Notes: generated from the sequence alone by a model not told the origin. Positions 1 to 8,438 are shown, counted from the stretch's first letter. The stretch is DNA of 64,000 bases from Sinorhizobium psoraleae (GCF_013283645.1 NZ_JABEKV010000001.1:1294577-1358576), one strand, 5' to 3'. Made by a program: numbers and translations.

Positions 1-2
1 TC

Positions 3-401
3 GTGCGCATGCGTGATCAGGAAAATGCCGGTGCGACGCAGCATTTCCCCGATCTCGTTCAGGAAGTCTTCGCCGCGATGAGGCCGGTGGCCGACGATCG
101 ATCGAGCCGCATCCTTGTCCATTGCCATGCCGGCGTCAGCCGCTCGACGGCCTTCGCCTACGGCCTCATTGCCCATCAGTTGGGAGAGGGCAGGGAAGAG
201 GAAGCCTTCGCCGCGCTGCTGACGATCACGCGCAAGCCCTGGCCGAACCGCCGAATAATCGAAATCCTCGATGCGTCCCTTGGGCGTGAGGGCAGGCTCC
301 TTGCCCCGCTCGATGCGATGCGTGCTCGTTATCCGCTCCGGATCGAGGCTTGGCATCGCTTCAACCGTCGGCGCGGCCTGACCTCTACCTATTCGCGGTA
401 A
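3..401 (+). CDS. Protein tyrosine phosphatase family protein (5' end outside window)
   Basis: The visible 132 residues carry the cysteine phosphatase signature HCHAGVSRS, with nucleophile Cys41 and the phosphate-binding Arg five residues later (Cx5R). The following helix and the C-terminal stretch match small dual-specificity or tyrosine phosphatases. The reading frame is open from the window edge, and the GTG at position 3 is only the first possible codon, so the N-terminus, including any general-acid Asp, is probably missing. Its substrate cannot be told. It is convergent with the histidine kinase gene downstream, with about 58 bp between the two stop codons. Confidence 0.75.
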   Translation: MRMRDQENAGATQHFPDLVQEVFAAMRPVADDRSSRILVHCHAGVSRSTAFAYGLIAHQLGEGREEEAFAALLTITRKPWPNRRIIEILDASLGREGRLLAPLDAMRARYPLRIEAWHRFNRRRGLTSTYSR

Positions 402-459
402 TCCGGATCCAGAGACGACGCTTCTAAGCGGCTGCTATCCGGCGCGGCGCGGTGACTGA

Positions 460-1842
460 TCACGTCGGCACGCGTACCGTTGCGCGCAAGCCACCGAGCG
501 GGCTGTCGCCAAGAATGACGTTTCCGCCATGGCTTCGCGCGATATCGCGGGCGATCGCGAGACCGAGCCCGGTGCCGGAGCTGTCGAGATTGCGCGCCTC
601 GTCGAGGCGGAAGAACGGCTTGAAAACATCCTCCCTGGAGCGCTCGGGGATACCCGGGCCGTCGTCGTCGACTGTGATCGTCAGCCATTTGGCACTGTGG
701 CGCGCCTCAATTCGCACCGAGTTCGCATAGCGATAGGCATTCGAGGCCAGATTGGCGATGAGACGCGTAAAGGCCGCAGGCCTCACGCGGATGTCGTCTT
801 CGCCTTCGATGGAGGTCGTCAGTGTCTTGCCGTATAGCTCCGCCTCGGCCGCGAGACGGGCCATGAGATCGCTGAGTTTCAGCTGGCCGACGTCCTCTTC
901 TGCTTCGCCACGCGCGAAGGACAGGTAGCCTTCCAGCATGTTCTGCATGTCCTCGACGTCCTGGTTGAGACTTTCGAGGTCCGGATTGTTGCCGGCGAGC
1001 GCGAGCTGCAGCTTGAAGCGCGTGAGGATCGTGCGCAGATCGTGGCTGACGCCTGTCAGCATTGCAGTCCGCTGCTCGATCTGGCGCTCGATGCGCTCGC
1101 GCATCAGGATGAAGGCAAGACCGGCGCGACGGATCTCCTCGGCACCGCGCGGCGCGAAGTCGTCGATCTTCTGGCCTTTACCGAAATTTTCGGCGGCGCT
1201 CGCCAGCGCCAGGATCGGCCTGATCTGCCCGCGCAGGAAGAGGATCGCGATCGTCAGCAGCACGAGCGAGGCGCCGACCATCCAGACCAGGAAGATATGG
1301 GTGTTGGATGCATAGGCCTGGTTGCGCCGCGCATAGACCCTGAGGATACGGCCATCATCGAGCTTGATACGGATCTCGACGATCTTCGAGTTGCCGACGG
1401 TGTCGATCCAGAAGGGGCGGCGGATCTTGTCCGAAATCTCCTCGCTGAGGATCTGGTCGAGTATTTCGAAGAAGGGCTTGGGGCGTGGCGGCGGCAAATC
1501 ACCGCCAGGCTCGACGGCAATGTTGAGATTGAGCTGTTCACGGGCGATGCGCACGACCTGGTCGATATCGCCATCGCGCGGAAAGGTCGTGATCAGATCG
1601 ACGATTGCGGCTATGTCGCTGGTCACGGCGGCCGAGAGGCGTTGCGTGACGAGCTGCCAGTGGCGCTCCATGAAGACAAAGGCGACGACCGACTGCAGCA
1701 GCACCATCGGAATGATGACGATCAGCAGCGAGCGGGCGTAAAGGCCGATCGGCAGGCGGCGGCGCAACCACCGCGTCAGGCGTTTCCAGGCGCCGTCGCC
1801 GGGGCCCGTTCTTTCGCGCCTGATGCTGTCAAAGCTCGCCAT
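460..1842 (-). CDS. Two-component sensor histidine kinase, EnvZ-like
   Basis: A 460-residue inner-membrane kinase. A transmembrane segment near residues 38-58, a periplasmic sensor part of about 125 residues and a second transmembrane segment near 183-203 lead into a HAMP linker. The dimerisation box is GVSHDLRT with phospho-acceptor His267. The ATPase domain has an N box (NLASNAYRY, about 366), a G1 box (DDDGPGIP, about 398) and a G2 box (GTGLGLAIA, about 427). It follows the OmpR-type regulator gene on the same strand after 35 bp, so the two form a cognate pair. The signal is unknown; a role in envelope or redox sensing is only suggested by family. Confidence 0.93.
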   Translation of the reverse strand: MASFDSIRRERTGPGDGAWKRLTRWLRRRLPIGLYARSLLIVIIPMVLLQSVVAFVFMERHWQLVTQRLSAAVTSDIAAIVDLITTFPRDGDIDQVVRIAREQLNLNIAVEPGGDLPPPRPKPFFEILDQILSEEISDKIRRPFWIDTVGNSKIVEIRIKLDDGRILRVYARRNQAYASNTHIFLVWMVGASLVLLTIAILFLRGQIRPILALASAAENFGKGQKIDDFAPRGAEEIRRAGLAFILMRERIERQIEQRTAMLTGVSHDLRTILTRFKLQLALAGNNPDLESLNQDVEDMQNMLEGYLSFARGEAEEDVGQLKLSDLMARLAAEAELYGKTLTTSIEGEDDIRVRPAAFTRLIANLASNAYRYANSVRIEARHSAKWLTITVDDDGPGIPERSREDVFKPFFRLDEARNLDSSGTGLGLAIARDIARSHGGNVILGDSPLGGLRATVRVPT

Positions 1843-1877
1843 GATTCTTTGCCGCGCTTGCCGGAATATTCCGCATG

Positions 1878-2579
1878 TCAGTCCACACTCAGCCGGTAGC
1901 CGATGCCGCGCACCGTCTGAAGCCAGACGGGGTTGGACGGGTCGTCCTCGATCTTGCGCCTCAGCCGGTTGATTTGCACGTCGATCGTCCGCTCGCCAAC
2001 CTCGGCATCGTCTCCGATCAGTTCATGCCGGGGGATGGTTTCGCCGGCGCGCTGGGAAAACAGGGTCATGATTTCCTGCTCGCGATCGGTCAGCCGGATA
2101 TGGTCGGCGCCGCGGCGAAGCTCCTTGCGGACCACGGAAAAGGTGTAGGGTCCGAAAATGACCTGATCGACCTTCGGTGCCTGGGTTGGCTGGTTGCGGC
2201 GCAGGATGTTGTTGATCCTAAGCACGAGTTCGCGCGGCTCAAAAGGCTTCGGCAGATAGTCGTCCGCACCGGCCTCGAGGCCTTCAATGCGCGAATTCGA
2301 TTCCGCCAGCGCCGTCAGCATGATGATCGGCACTGTCTTGATCTGCCTCAGGCTCTGCGTCAGTTGAATGCCGCTCTCGCCGGGCATCATGACGTCGACG
2401 ATCAGAAGGTCGAAATCGATGCCGATCAGCTTGCGCCGCGCCTCGTCGGCATCTGCTGCAGTCGTCACCCGAAAACCCTGCTCGACCAGGTAGCGGTTGA
2501 GCAGGTCGCGAATCCGCCTGTCGTCATCGACGATCAGGAGATGCGCCGCATCATCGGAGACTTTCGCTTTTACTGTCAT
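1878..2579 (-). CDS. OmpR/PhoB-family response regulator (PetR-like)
   Basis: 233 residues. The N-terminal receiver domain has the acidic pocket DDD (18-20), phospho-acceptor Asp62 (LLIVDVMMPG), the switch Thr89 and Lys111 (LPKPF). A C-terminal winged helix ends with VRGIGYRL, typical of OmpR-type DNA binding. It lies between a MarR gene upstream and the histidine kinase downstream, all on one strand. A MarR gene beside an OmpR regulator recalls petP-petR of Rhodobacter capsulatus, described in cytochrome expression work; that parallel is inferred from gene order and family only. Confidence 0.93.
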   Translation of the reverse strand: MTVKAKVSDDAAHLLIVDDDRRIRDLLNRYLVEQGFRVTTAADADEARRKLIGIDFDLLIVDVMMPGESGIQLTQSLRQIKTVPIIMLTALAESNSRIEGLEAGADDYLPKPFEPRELVLRINNILRRNQPTQAPKVDQVIFGPYTFSVVRKELRRGADHIRLTDREQEIMTLFSQRAGETIPRHELIGDDAEVGERTIDVQINRLRRKIEDDPSNPVWLQTVRGIGYRLSVD

Positions 2580-2722
2580 GGCTCGACTACCCTCATTTTC
2601 CGCAAAGCCTGGCTGGCTGGATCACGCATTTCACGCGGAAGCGCGGCGGCCGCCCACCAATTCCCCGATTCCAGGGGTCTGCCTGCTTCGCTCGGAAGCT
2701 CAAAGCGCAGGCCCCATGAAGA

Positions 2723-3205
2723 TCAGTCCGCGGCGGCATTCTTCATGTTGGCGAGAAAACGCTTCACGGTTTCACGCGCGCCGGGACCCGTTTTTGCCAA
2801 TGCCTCGGCTATGCGGCGGGACTGTGGCTCCGCAAGCGCCCGCGCCAGTGCTTTGCCTTCCTCGGTGGTGTAGAGCATTCGCTGCCGCCTGTCCTCAGGA
2901 CCGGTTACCTGCCGAATATAGCCGGAATCGATGAGCTGCTTCAGCACGCGCGCGAGGCTCTGCTTGGTGATCTTCAGTGTATCGAGAAGATCGGCAACGG
3001 TCATGCCGGGCTCACGGTTGACGAAGTGCACCACGCGGTGATGCGCGCGGCCGAAGCCGCTCTTTTCGAGTATTGCGTCCGGGTCGCCGGTGAAGTCGCG
3101 ATAGGCAAAGAACAGCAGTTCGATGATCTCGAAATCTATCGTGTCTTCGTCCTCACCGACAACTTCGGTCAGGTAATCGGTGTTGTCCTTGGGTCGGCCG
3201 GGCAC
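2723..3205 (-). CDS. MarR-family transcriptional regulator (PetP-like)
   Basis: About 160 residues with a MarR winged helix: MTVADLLDTLKITKQSLARV is the recognition region and GPEDRRQRML the wing. An ATG further upstream at 3253 is open, but it would put the start inside a palindromic site. The GTG at 3205 is preferred because AAAGGA sits 8 bases before it. The gene is divergent from ilvE. A perfect 11-bp inverted repeat (3252-3280) lies 47 bp upstream of the GTG and is a natural operator for this dimeric regulator. The response regulator gene follows after 143 bp. Confidence 0.85.
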   Translation of the reverse strand: MPGRPKDNTDYLTEVVGEDEDTIDFEIIELLFFAYRDFTGDPDAILEKSGFGRAHHRVVHFVNREPGMTVADLLDTLKITKQSLARVLKQLIDSGYIRQVTGPEDRRQRMLYTTEEGKALARALAEPQSRRIAEALAKTGPGARETVKRFLANMKNAAAD

Positions 3206-3251
3206 GCAGTCATTTCCTTTCAACCAAATTGCACTTCGCGAAATATATCGC

Positions 3252-3280
3252 AAAATATGTCAGTTTTGTTGACATATTTT
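3252..3280. promoter_or_regulatory. Perfect 11-bp inverted repeat, candidate MarR operator
   Basis: AAAATATGTCA at 3252-3262 and its exact complement TGACATATTTT at 3270-3280 are separated by 7 bases. The A/T-rich site stands out from the G+C-rich surroundings and lies between the divergent MarR and ilvE genes. Size and symmetry fit a MarR dimer site, pointing to autoregulation and possibly control of ilvE; no binding evidence exists here. Confidence 0.55.
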
Positions 3281-3465
3281 TACCGCGTTGATAGCGGTCG
3301 GTTCGTCGGGCGAGATATCGGACCCGTTGGAGGATATGCCGCGCGTTTCGGTTCGCAAATCCAAAATCGTGAAATTGAATTTTCCCTCAGTCTGTTTGCC
3401 GATAAACTGGAAACAGCAAGATAATCAACAGTAGATATGGTGCATAGGCGCCGGAGGATAACACC

Positions 3466-4356
3466 ATGGCAGCTATTCCTTTTGATCAGTTGGACGGTGA
3501 AATCTGGTTCAACGGCGAGTTCGTGCCCTGGAAGGATGCCAAGATACATGTGCTGACACATGGGCTGCATTACGCAAGCGCCGTATTCGAAGGCGAACGC
3601 GCCTATGGCGGGCGCATCTTCAAGCTCACGGAACACAATCAGCGGCTCCACCAGTCGGCGGACATCCTGGGTTTCAAGATTCCCTATTCGGTCGAGGAAC
3701 TCGACAGCGCCAGCAAGGAGTTGCTGACGCGCCAGGCTTTTTCCGAGGCTTACGTGCGTCCGATCGCCTGGCGCGGCAGCGAGCAGATGGGCGTCTCCGC
3801 GCAGAACAGCCGCATCAACGTCGCCATCGCCATTTGGCAATGGGGCAGCTATTTCAACCCCGCGGAAAAGTTGAAGGGCATTCGTCTCGATATCGCCGAG
3901 TATCGCCGTCCCGATCCCAGAACCGCTCCGTCGAAGTCGAAGGCGGCGGGCCTCTACATGATCTGCACGATCTCCAAGCACGCGGCCGAAGCCAAGGGTT
4001 ATGCGGATGCGCTGATGCTCGACTGGCGCGGCCAGGTGGCCGAGGCGACAGGCGCCAACGTCTTCTTCGTCAGGGACGGCGTTCTGCATACGCCTGTGCC
4101 GGACTGCTTCCTCGACGGTATCACGCGGCGAACCGTCATCGAGCTTGCCAAGCGCCGAGGCTATGAGGTGGTTGAACGGGTGATCATGCCGGAAGAGCTT
4201 TCCGGTTTTTCGGAATGCTTCCTGACCGGCTCGGCCGCCGAGGTCACGCCGGTATCCGAGATCGGCCCCTATCGCTTCACGCCGGCCGCGATCACCGAAA
4301 CGCTGATGAACGACTATACGAAGGAAGTTCATCCGGTCGCCGCCGCAGCGGAATAG
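3466..4356 (+). CDS. ilvE: Branched-chain amino acid aminotransferase
   Basis: A 296-residue class IV PLP aminotransferase that interconverts leucine, isoleucine and valine with their 2-keto acids using glutamate. The catalytic lysine is Lys159 in SKSKAAGLYM. The family motifs HGLHYASAVFEGERAY near the N-terminus and EATGANVFFV (about 193-202) line the cofactor and substrate pocket. Length matches the IlvE family. ATG 3466 follows GGAGGA by about seven bases. It is divergent from the MarR gene and ends at a strong hairpin terminator. D-amino acid transaminase belongs to the same fold, but the motif set favours IlvE. Confidence 0.92.
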   Translation: MAAIPFDQLDGEIWFNGEFVPWKDAKIHVLTHGLHYASAVFEGERAYGGRIFKLTEHNQRLHQSADILGFKIPYSVEELDSASKELLTRQAFSEAYVRPIAWRGSEQMGVSAQNSRINVAIAIWQWGSYFNPAEKLKGIRLDIAEYRRPDPRTAPSKSKAAGLYMICTISKHAAEAKGYADALMLDWRGQVAEATGANVFFVRDGVLHTPVPDCFLDGITRRTVIELAKRRGYEVVERVIMPEELSGFSECFLTGSAAEVTPVSEIGPYRFTPAAITETLMNDYTKEVHPVAAAAE

Positions 4357-4371
4357 AAGCATCGGAAACAG

Positions 4372-4396
4372 AAAAGGCGGCCCGCGGCCGCCTTTT
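4372..4396. terminator. Rho-independent terminator after ilvE, bidirectional
   Basis: The 10-bp arms AAAAGGCGGC (4372-4381) and GCCGCCTTTT (4387-4396) with a 5-base loop give a G+C stem with A and T tracts on either side. It sits between the convergent ilvE and the small membrane protein gene. Confidence 0.85.
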
Positions 4397-4425
4397 GTCT
4401 TGCTACGGATATTGTTCGCGAGACT

Positions 4426-4692
4426 TCATGCTGTTTTGCCGAGGAATTGTCCTACGAGGCCGCTCAACACGCCGCCGCCGACAACGCCGCCAATTGCCTG
4501 CATGACAAGGCCGGTGGCGGCTGCTTCCCCGCCGAGCATCTGGATCAGGAACCCGCCGCCAAGGCCCCCGATGGCTCCGACGATCGTGCGTGCGACGACC
4601 CCGAATGCCTGCTGCTTCAGCATGGCGCTGGCCGCGTTGCCACCAGCCGCCCCCGCGATCAACTGGGTAATGATAGGCATTAATGCTTCCAT
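4426..4692 (-). CDS. Small glycine-rich membrane protein
   Basis: 88 residues, almost all hydrophobic or small, with two or three glycine-zipper-like segments such as GAIGGLGGGFLIQM and IGGVVGGGVLSGLVG. It looks like a small integral or membrane-associated protein; no function is recognised. The start is well supported: GGAGG lies about six bases before the ATG. It is a single gene convergent with ilvE, sharing the terminator between them. Confidence 0.7.
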   Translation of the reverse strand: MEALMPIITQLIAGAAGGNAASAMLKQQAFGVVARTIVGAIGGLGGGFLIQMLGGEAAATGLVMQAIGGVVGGGVLSGLVGQFLGKTA

Positions 4693-5056
4693 TGATCCCT
4701 CCGTCTTGCGGCCCTCGTCCGAGAGTCGCGATGCGCCGATGATCCGGCACGGTCAGGTTGAGACCGAAACTGGAAGCTTGTCAATTTTGCCGTCGCGGCT
4801 GTGCGGGGCGGTCGTTGCGGATAGTGCCTGGCAGAGTGCCGGAGTCCCTATAAGACTCTGATCTATATCACTAGTTCTTCTTTTTATCGTCGCTTGGCTG
4901 TTGAAGGATGCAGTTTGCAGAAGTCAAGGATTTCTTCCGCCGCAGAGGCGCATATGCGCGCGTGATTCGGCGCATCACTGGTCTCCAGCGCGCCTAACGT
5001 GGCGCGCTGTGTCCTGTTGGGAGGGGAGGCTAGCGGAGCCCGGATCCTCGGCCGTG
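4693..5056. other. Intergenic region, no gene seen
   Basis: 364 bases hold the promoter side of the small membrane protein gene and the 3' side of the SH3-domain gene. No RNA gene, strong hairpin or credible short reading frame was found. Confidence 0.5.
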
Positions 5057-5686
5057 TCAGCGATAGACGTAGACGATGCGCCGTGTCGCAGGTTCTACCA
5101 GAACGGGCTGTCCGTTCACGCTGACATATTGGTAATCGTAGTCCGGGATCTGCTGGACGGCGACCGTGTTCGGCAATGCGGCGCCGACCACGACCTCACC
5201 ATCGAGATAGACCGTATCGGCAGGATTTTGGGTGATGTAGGTGCGCACCGCCGGTGGCGGCGTGATGGCATCAACCTCCTCGACCGGCCCGATCAGTTCA
5301 AGTGGTTCCGGGCTGGTGGCAATCACCGGATCCCCAGGCTGCACTTCATAGGTCACGGCGGGGATGGGGAGATCCGCGCGCCGCTGCTCGATGACGACGG
5401 TGGACCCGCCCATATCGGTTGCGAGATATCTGGCATAGGCCCAGCCGCGCATACCGTTGACGCTGATCCGGCACCAATTGCTGCCTTGGATGCATCCGTC
5501 AAGAACCGCGGGGCTGCCGCGCGTCGCAAGACCGATCGCCGGATATTGCGGCCCCGGGCCTGCGCGGATGTTCAGATCCGTAACCGCGGTTGCGCTCATT
5601 GCTGCATAACCCGTCGACGCGCCGGCGGCGAGCATCAAACCCGCTGCCGCGACCGCTCGAAACAGGTGGGGGGAAGGGGTTTTCAT
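5057..5686 (-). CDS. Exported SH3-domain/DUF1236 protein
   Basis: 209 residues starting with a signal peptide (basic start, hydrophobic AAAGLMLAAGAS, likely cleavage near residue 28). A bacterial SH3 domain follows (about 32-90; DLNIRAGPGPQYPAIG and GMRGWAYARYL are typical). The C-terminal part, with Pro/Val-rich YITQNPADTVYLDGEV and a final RRIVYVYR, matches DUF1236, common in rhizobial periplasmic proteins. Such proteins probably bind or organise cell-wall components. SD GAGGAG precedes the ATG. It is monocistronic as far as can be seen. Confidence 0.85.
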   Translation of the reverse strand: MKTPSPHLFRAVAAAGLMLAAGASTGYAAMSATAVTDLNIRAGPGPQYPAIGLATRGSPAVLDGCIQGSNWCRISVNGMRGWAYARYLATDMGGSTVVIEQRRADLPIPAVTYEVQPGDPVIATSPEPLELIGPVEEVDAITPPPAVRTYITQNPADTVYLDGEVVVGAALPNTVAVQQIPDYDYQYVSVNGQPVLVEPATRRIVYVYR

Positions 5687-5902
5687 CGTCTTGCTCCTCT
5701 TACGTGATGGAGGCGAAACGCCTCGTGCAGCCGGGATGTTCCCCCTGTGACATCACTAAATGTGAGGATGAGACACATTGCTTTCAGAGGAGCGATCAGG
5801 TCGAGAAGGCCGGCCGTCGCGATCCTCGAACGGCCGCTTGAAGCGCCGGTACTTTCCCGTCCCGGAATGGGGGGCGGTCTGTTGCAATCCGGGGGCGATG
5901 AA

Positions 5903-6064
5903 ATGAAGCAGGGACTCATCGACGAAAGCAGGACCACGGCCCAGCGGCTTCGCCCGCTGGTGATCGTCGTAGTGGCATCGGAACTGGCGGTATCGGCCCT
6001 GCTGCTGACGACAGTGCAATTCCCTTCGCCAACACCTGCACCGGAAATCGCCGCGCTGCGCTGA
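5903..6064 (+). CDS. Possible small single-pass membrane protein
   Basis: A 53-residue frame with a charged N-terminus, one hydrophobic segment (LVIVVVASELAVSALLLTTV, about 19-38) and a Pro/Ala tail. The composition is what a real small membrane protein would have, but the ribosome site is weak and no family is recognised. The longer frame beginning at 5747 has no good start. Treat as a candidate only. Confidence 0.35.
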   Translation: MKQGLIDESRTTAQRLRPLVIVVVASELAVSALLLTTVQFPSPTPAPEIAALR

Positions 6065-6188
6065 ATTGGGCTGTCATCCCACCCATATGACGCTATAGGT
6101 GGCGCGAAACAGGTCCAGATCGGAACGGGAAGCGTGGAGGTACGCCTGCATCAACCCTGAAAACGATCCAGCAGCGAGGCGCGGTTGC

Positions 6189-6830
6189 ATGTTACAGGCG
6201 GGCATTATCCCGGTTACGCATTTCGAGCAGAACTGTACGGTGCTGTTCGACAGTGAAACCAAAGAGGGCGTGATCGTCGATCCGGGCGGCGACGTCGATA
6301 TCATCCTGCAGACCATTCGTGAGAACGGTATCACGCTGAAAGCGATATGGCTTACGCATGGCCACATCGATCACGCCGGCGGCGCCAAGGAGCTGAAGGA
6401 GGCGCTCGGGCTCGAGATCATCGGCCCGCACAAGGACGACCAGCCCCTGCTTGAGCGATTGGAGAGCCAGGCGGAGCGCTTCGGCCTGACGATGAAGGTG
6501 CAGAATGTCCTGCCCGACAGGTGGCTCGAAGATGGCGATACGGTCTCCTTCGGCGATCATGTTTTCGAAGTGCTGCATTGCCCGGGTCATGCGCCGGGCC
6601 ACGTGGTTTACTTCAACCGGGTGCAGAACTTCGCCCATGTCGGTGACGTGCTCTTCCACGGTTCGATCGGGCGCACCGATTTGCCGGGCGGCAACCACCA
6701 GCAACTGCTTGCCTCGATTCGCGACAAGATCCTGCCGCTCGGTGACAATGTCGGATTCATTTGCGGCCACGGCCCGGGCGGACAGATCGGCGAGGAGCGC
6801 CGCAGCAATCCTTATCTCAGGGGTCTCTGA
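6189..6830 (+). CDS. Metallo-beta-lactamase-fold hydrolase (glyoxalase II-like, YcbL type)
   Basis: From ATG 6189 the protein is 213 residues, the usual size of the YcbL/GloB-like branch. The zinc signature THGHIDHAGG places His57, His59, Asp61 and His62 as ligands; later metal-site pieces are HCPGHAPGH, VGDVLF and CGHGPGG. This is the set of dinuclear thioester hydrolases of the glyoxalase II family, which release an acid and a thiol in the cytoplasm; the exact substrate is open. The frame extends 30 codons upstream, but homologues start at MLQAGIIPVT. A half-RIME palindrome follows the stop codon. Confidence 0.88.
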   Translation: MLQAGIIPVTHFEQNCTVLFDSETKEGVIVDPGGDVDIILQTIRENGITLKAIWLTHGHIDHAGGAKELKEALGLEIIGPHKDDQPLLERLESQAERFGLTMKVQNVLPDRWLEDGDTVSFGDHVFEVLHCPGHAPGHVVYFNRVQNFAHVGDVLFHGSIGRTDLPGGNHQQLLASIRDKILPLGDNVGFICGHGPGGQIGEERRSNPYLRGL

Positions 6831-6839
6831 TATTGCTGG

Positions 6840-6871
6840 ATGTTTCCTTCGTGAACGATCGAAGGAAACAT
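6840..6871. repeat. RIME-like half element (single palindrome)
   Basis: ATGTTTCCTTCG (6840-6851) and CGAAGGAAACAT (6860-6871) form a 12-bp stem. The sequence matches the second palindrome of the RIME-like elements at 11273 and 54341. It lies 9 bases after the hydrolase stop codon. Confidence 0.6.
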
Positions 6872-6900
6872 GCAGTGGCTACAGGTGGCCGGGAGAAACA

Positions 6901-6936
6901 AGAAGGCACATGCCTCGCGCGAGGCATGTGCCTTCT
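6901..6936. terminator. Long hairpin between convergent genes, probable bidirectional terminator
   Basis: Perfect 17-bp arms (6901-6917 and 6920-6936; core GGCACATGCCTCG) with a 2-base centre are followed by TCGTTT. The hydrolase and the BA14K gene converge on it. Confidence 0.7.
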
Positions 6937-6964
6937 CGTTTAAGCCTATTGCGTTCAAATGAGA

Positions 6965-7402
6965 TCAGCCGGCGCTGCAGAAATGCCGGAGACCGTCATA
7001 GCCGACGAAGGTGCCGGAGTCCGGATCGAACGAGCGGTAGCGCTGCGAGCAATAGCGGTACCAGGCCGGCGTCCAGGGCTCGAGGTCATAGCTATCGACA
7101 ACGACTTGGCGATAGACCGGGCGGGCCTGATAGACCGGGCGCGGCTGGTAAACGGGGCGAGGCTGATAGACCGGGCGCGGTTCATAATATTCGGGTTCCG
7201 GATCGACATAGACCGGCTCGTTGTAGTAGCGCGGCTGCGAGGCGATCGCGCCGCCGATGAGCGTGCCTGCGACCAGGCCCACGGCGCCCGCCGCCCACGC
7301 GTCATCGTGATCGCGACCTCCTGCTTGGGCGGTACCGACGGTCGGGAGAACCATGGTGGCTGCGGCAACCGAGAGAACGGCGGCTTTGAAGAACTTGTTC
7401 AT
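6965..7402 (-). CDS. BA14K-family exported protein
   Basis: 145 residues from ATG 7402; AGGA lies 9 bases upstream, whereas the open TTG at 7411 is too close to it. A signal peptide ending near TAQA is followed by a short hydrophobic glycine segment (AGAVGLVAGTLIGGAIA). A Pro/Arg/Tyr linker holds four copies of RPVYQ-type repeats, and the C-terminus has the BA14K signature: WYRYCSQRYRSFDP, then GYDGLRHFC. BA14K was described in Brucella as an immunoreactive, lectin-like envelope protein. The role here is presumably cell-surface; the two cysteines could form a disulfide. Confidence 0.88.
   Translation of the reverse strand: MNKFFKAAVLSVAAATMVLPTVGTAQAGGRDHDDAWAAGAVGLVAGTLIGGAIASQPRYYNEPVYVDPEPEYYEPRPVYQPRPVYQPRPVYQARPVYRQVVVDSYDLEPWTPAWYRYCSQRYRSFDPDSGTFVGYDGLRHFCSAG
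7109..7180 (-). repeat. In-gene tandem repeat, four 18-bp units
   Basis: Encodes PRPVYQ-like hexapeptides four times in the linker of the BA14K protein. Units differ by a few bases, as in an older tandem expansion, and copy number may vary between strains. Confidence 0.6.
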
Positions 7403-7492
7403 GGGCTTCAATCCTATGCATGGGGCCGGAATCAGTTCCGGTTTTCATGATGGCCGGACTCTATGGCGCCCAAACTGAACGGAGCCTGAATG

Positions 7493-7516
7493 AAAAAACC
7501 CGGCAAGATTGCCGGG
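7493..7516 (-). terminator. Rho-independent terminator of the cold-shock gene
   Basis: CCCGGCAA (7499-7506) and TTGCCGGG (7509-7516) form the stem. Read on the minus strand it is followed by six T residues (7493-7498). Confidence 0.85.
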
Positions 7517-7547
7517 CTCCAACTTGAATCTGTCAACAGGCGCCGTA

Positions 7548-7763
7548 TCAGCCGGCGATCTGCAGGTTGACCGCCTTCGGGCCTTTGCCGCGGCGATCGG
7601 GTTCGGTGTCGAAGCTTACTTTCTGATTTTCCGTGAGACCGCTCAGGCCCGAAGCCTGCACGGCAGAAATATGTACGAAGATGTCTGCACCACCGTTGTC
7701 AGGCTTGATGAAACCAAAGCCCTTGTCGGTGTTGAAGAATTTTACAGTGCCAGTTTCGGCCAT
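7548..7763 (-). CDS. cspA: Cold-shock protein, CspA family
   Basis: 71 residues forming one cold-shock domain. RNP1-type motif KGFGFI and RNP2-type motif DIFVHISAV are both intact, so it should bind single-stranded RNA and DNA and act as an RNA chaperone. Length is standard. A gene-free stretch of more than 200 bases upstream may be the long, structured 5' leader typical of csp genes. A clear terminator follows 32 bases after the stop. Rhizobia carry several paralogues, so the symbol denotes family, not the specific copy. Confidence 0.93.
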   Translation of the reverse strand: MAETGTVKFFNTDKGFGFIKPDNGGADIFVHISAVQASGLSGLTENQKVSFDTEPDRRGKGPKAVNLQIAG

Positions 7764-8438
7764 GCGTCAGGTCCTTTTCTCTCCACCCGCTTGACGGCGC
7801 GGGCAGCATTGCAGTTTTGCCCAAAATGGGCGTGGGGGCAGGCAGTTCTCGACATTTGAGGAAAGGGTCCTGTTCTCGCAGCCAGCCATAGGAAGGGAAA
7901 ATAAGCCTCCCCCCGGTCTGGCCGCCCGGAGTGGTTTGCGTCTCCGGCCCGCTTATATTCAAGATCTTCCCGTGTTCGCAGATTGCCCGAACAGAGTAAG
8001 AGTGATGGGTTTATTTTGAATTGGCAAGCAAAACTTTTCTGACGAGGTATTGCCGCTTCCCATTGCTCAAAAACCGGTCAGTTGCGGTTTAGGCGTGGAA
8101 TATTCGGAATGCATCGCAAGCTGTTGAAATCACAGCTTTTTGAACAAAGCTGCGATTTGGCTGGACTGTTTGCGCCATATTCTGTCGCTCTCGATCATGC
8201 CGCTGCTTTGTGCAGCCTCGCCGAAAAATCGCAAGCGTCTGATATGTCTCATGTTCCGCACGCGATCAAAGCGGAGCCGCAAATTTTGCAGAAAAACTGC
8301 AAGGAATACTACGGTGCTCTCGCGCGGCGCGCCAGAGCGTCTCGATTTGAAGCAAAAGCGGCGCTGTTGGACAGTAATAAGTAATACGGTAAGTTCAGCT
8401 TGCCAGCAGTGCAGAAGATCTTGCCGCGGCACGCCGCT
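7764..8438. other. Intergenic region with probable csp leader and a terminator-like hairpin
   Basis: 675 bases without a convincing protein gene; the open frames here are basic and lack ribosome sites. The left part is expected to carry the csp promoter and leader. A hairpin followed by T residues at 8118-8141 could end a small RNA made on the plus strand. The right part is A+T richer and carries nothing recognised. Confidence 0.45.
8118..8141 (+). terminator. Orphan terminator-like hairpin
   Basis: AAGCTGT (8118-8124), a 7-base loop, ACAGCTT (8132-8138), then further T residues. No protein gene ends just upstream on this strand, so it may end a small RNA from within 7990-8120, or be chance. 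Confidence 0.3.
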
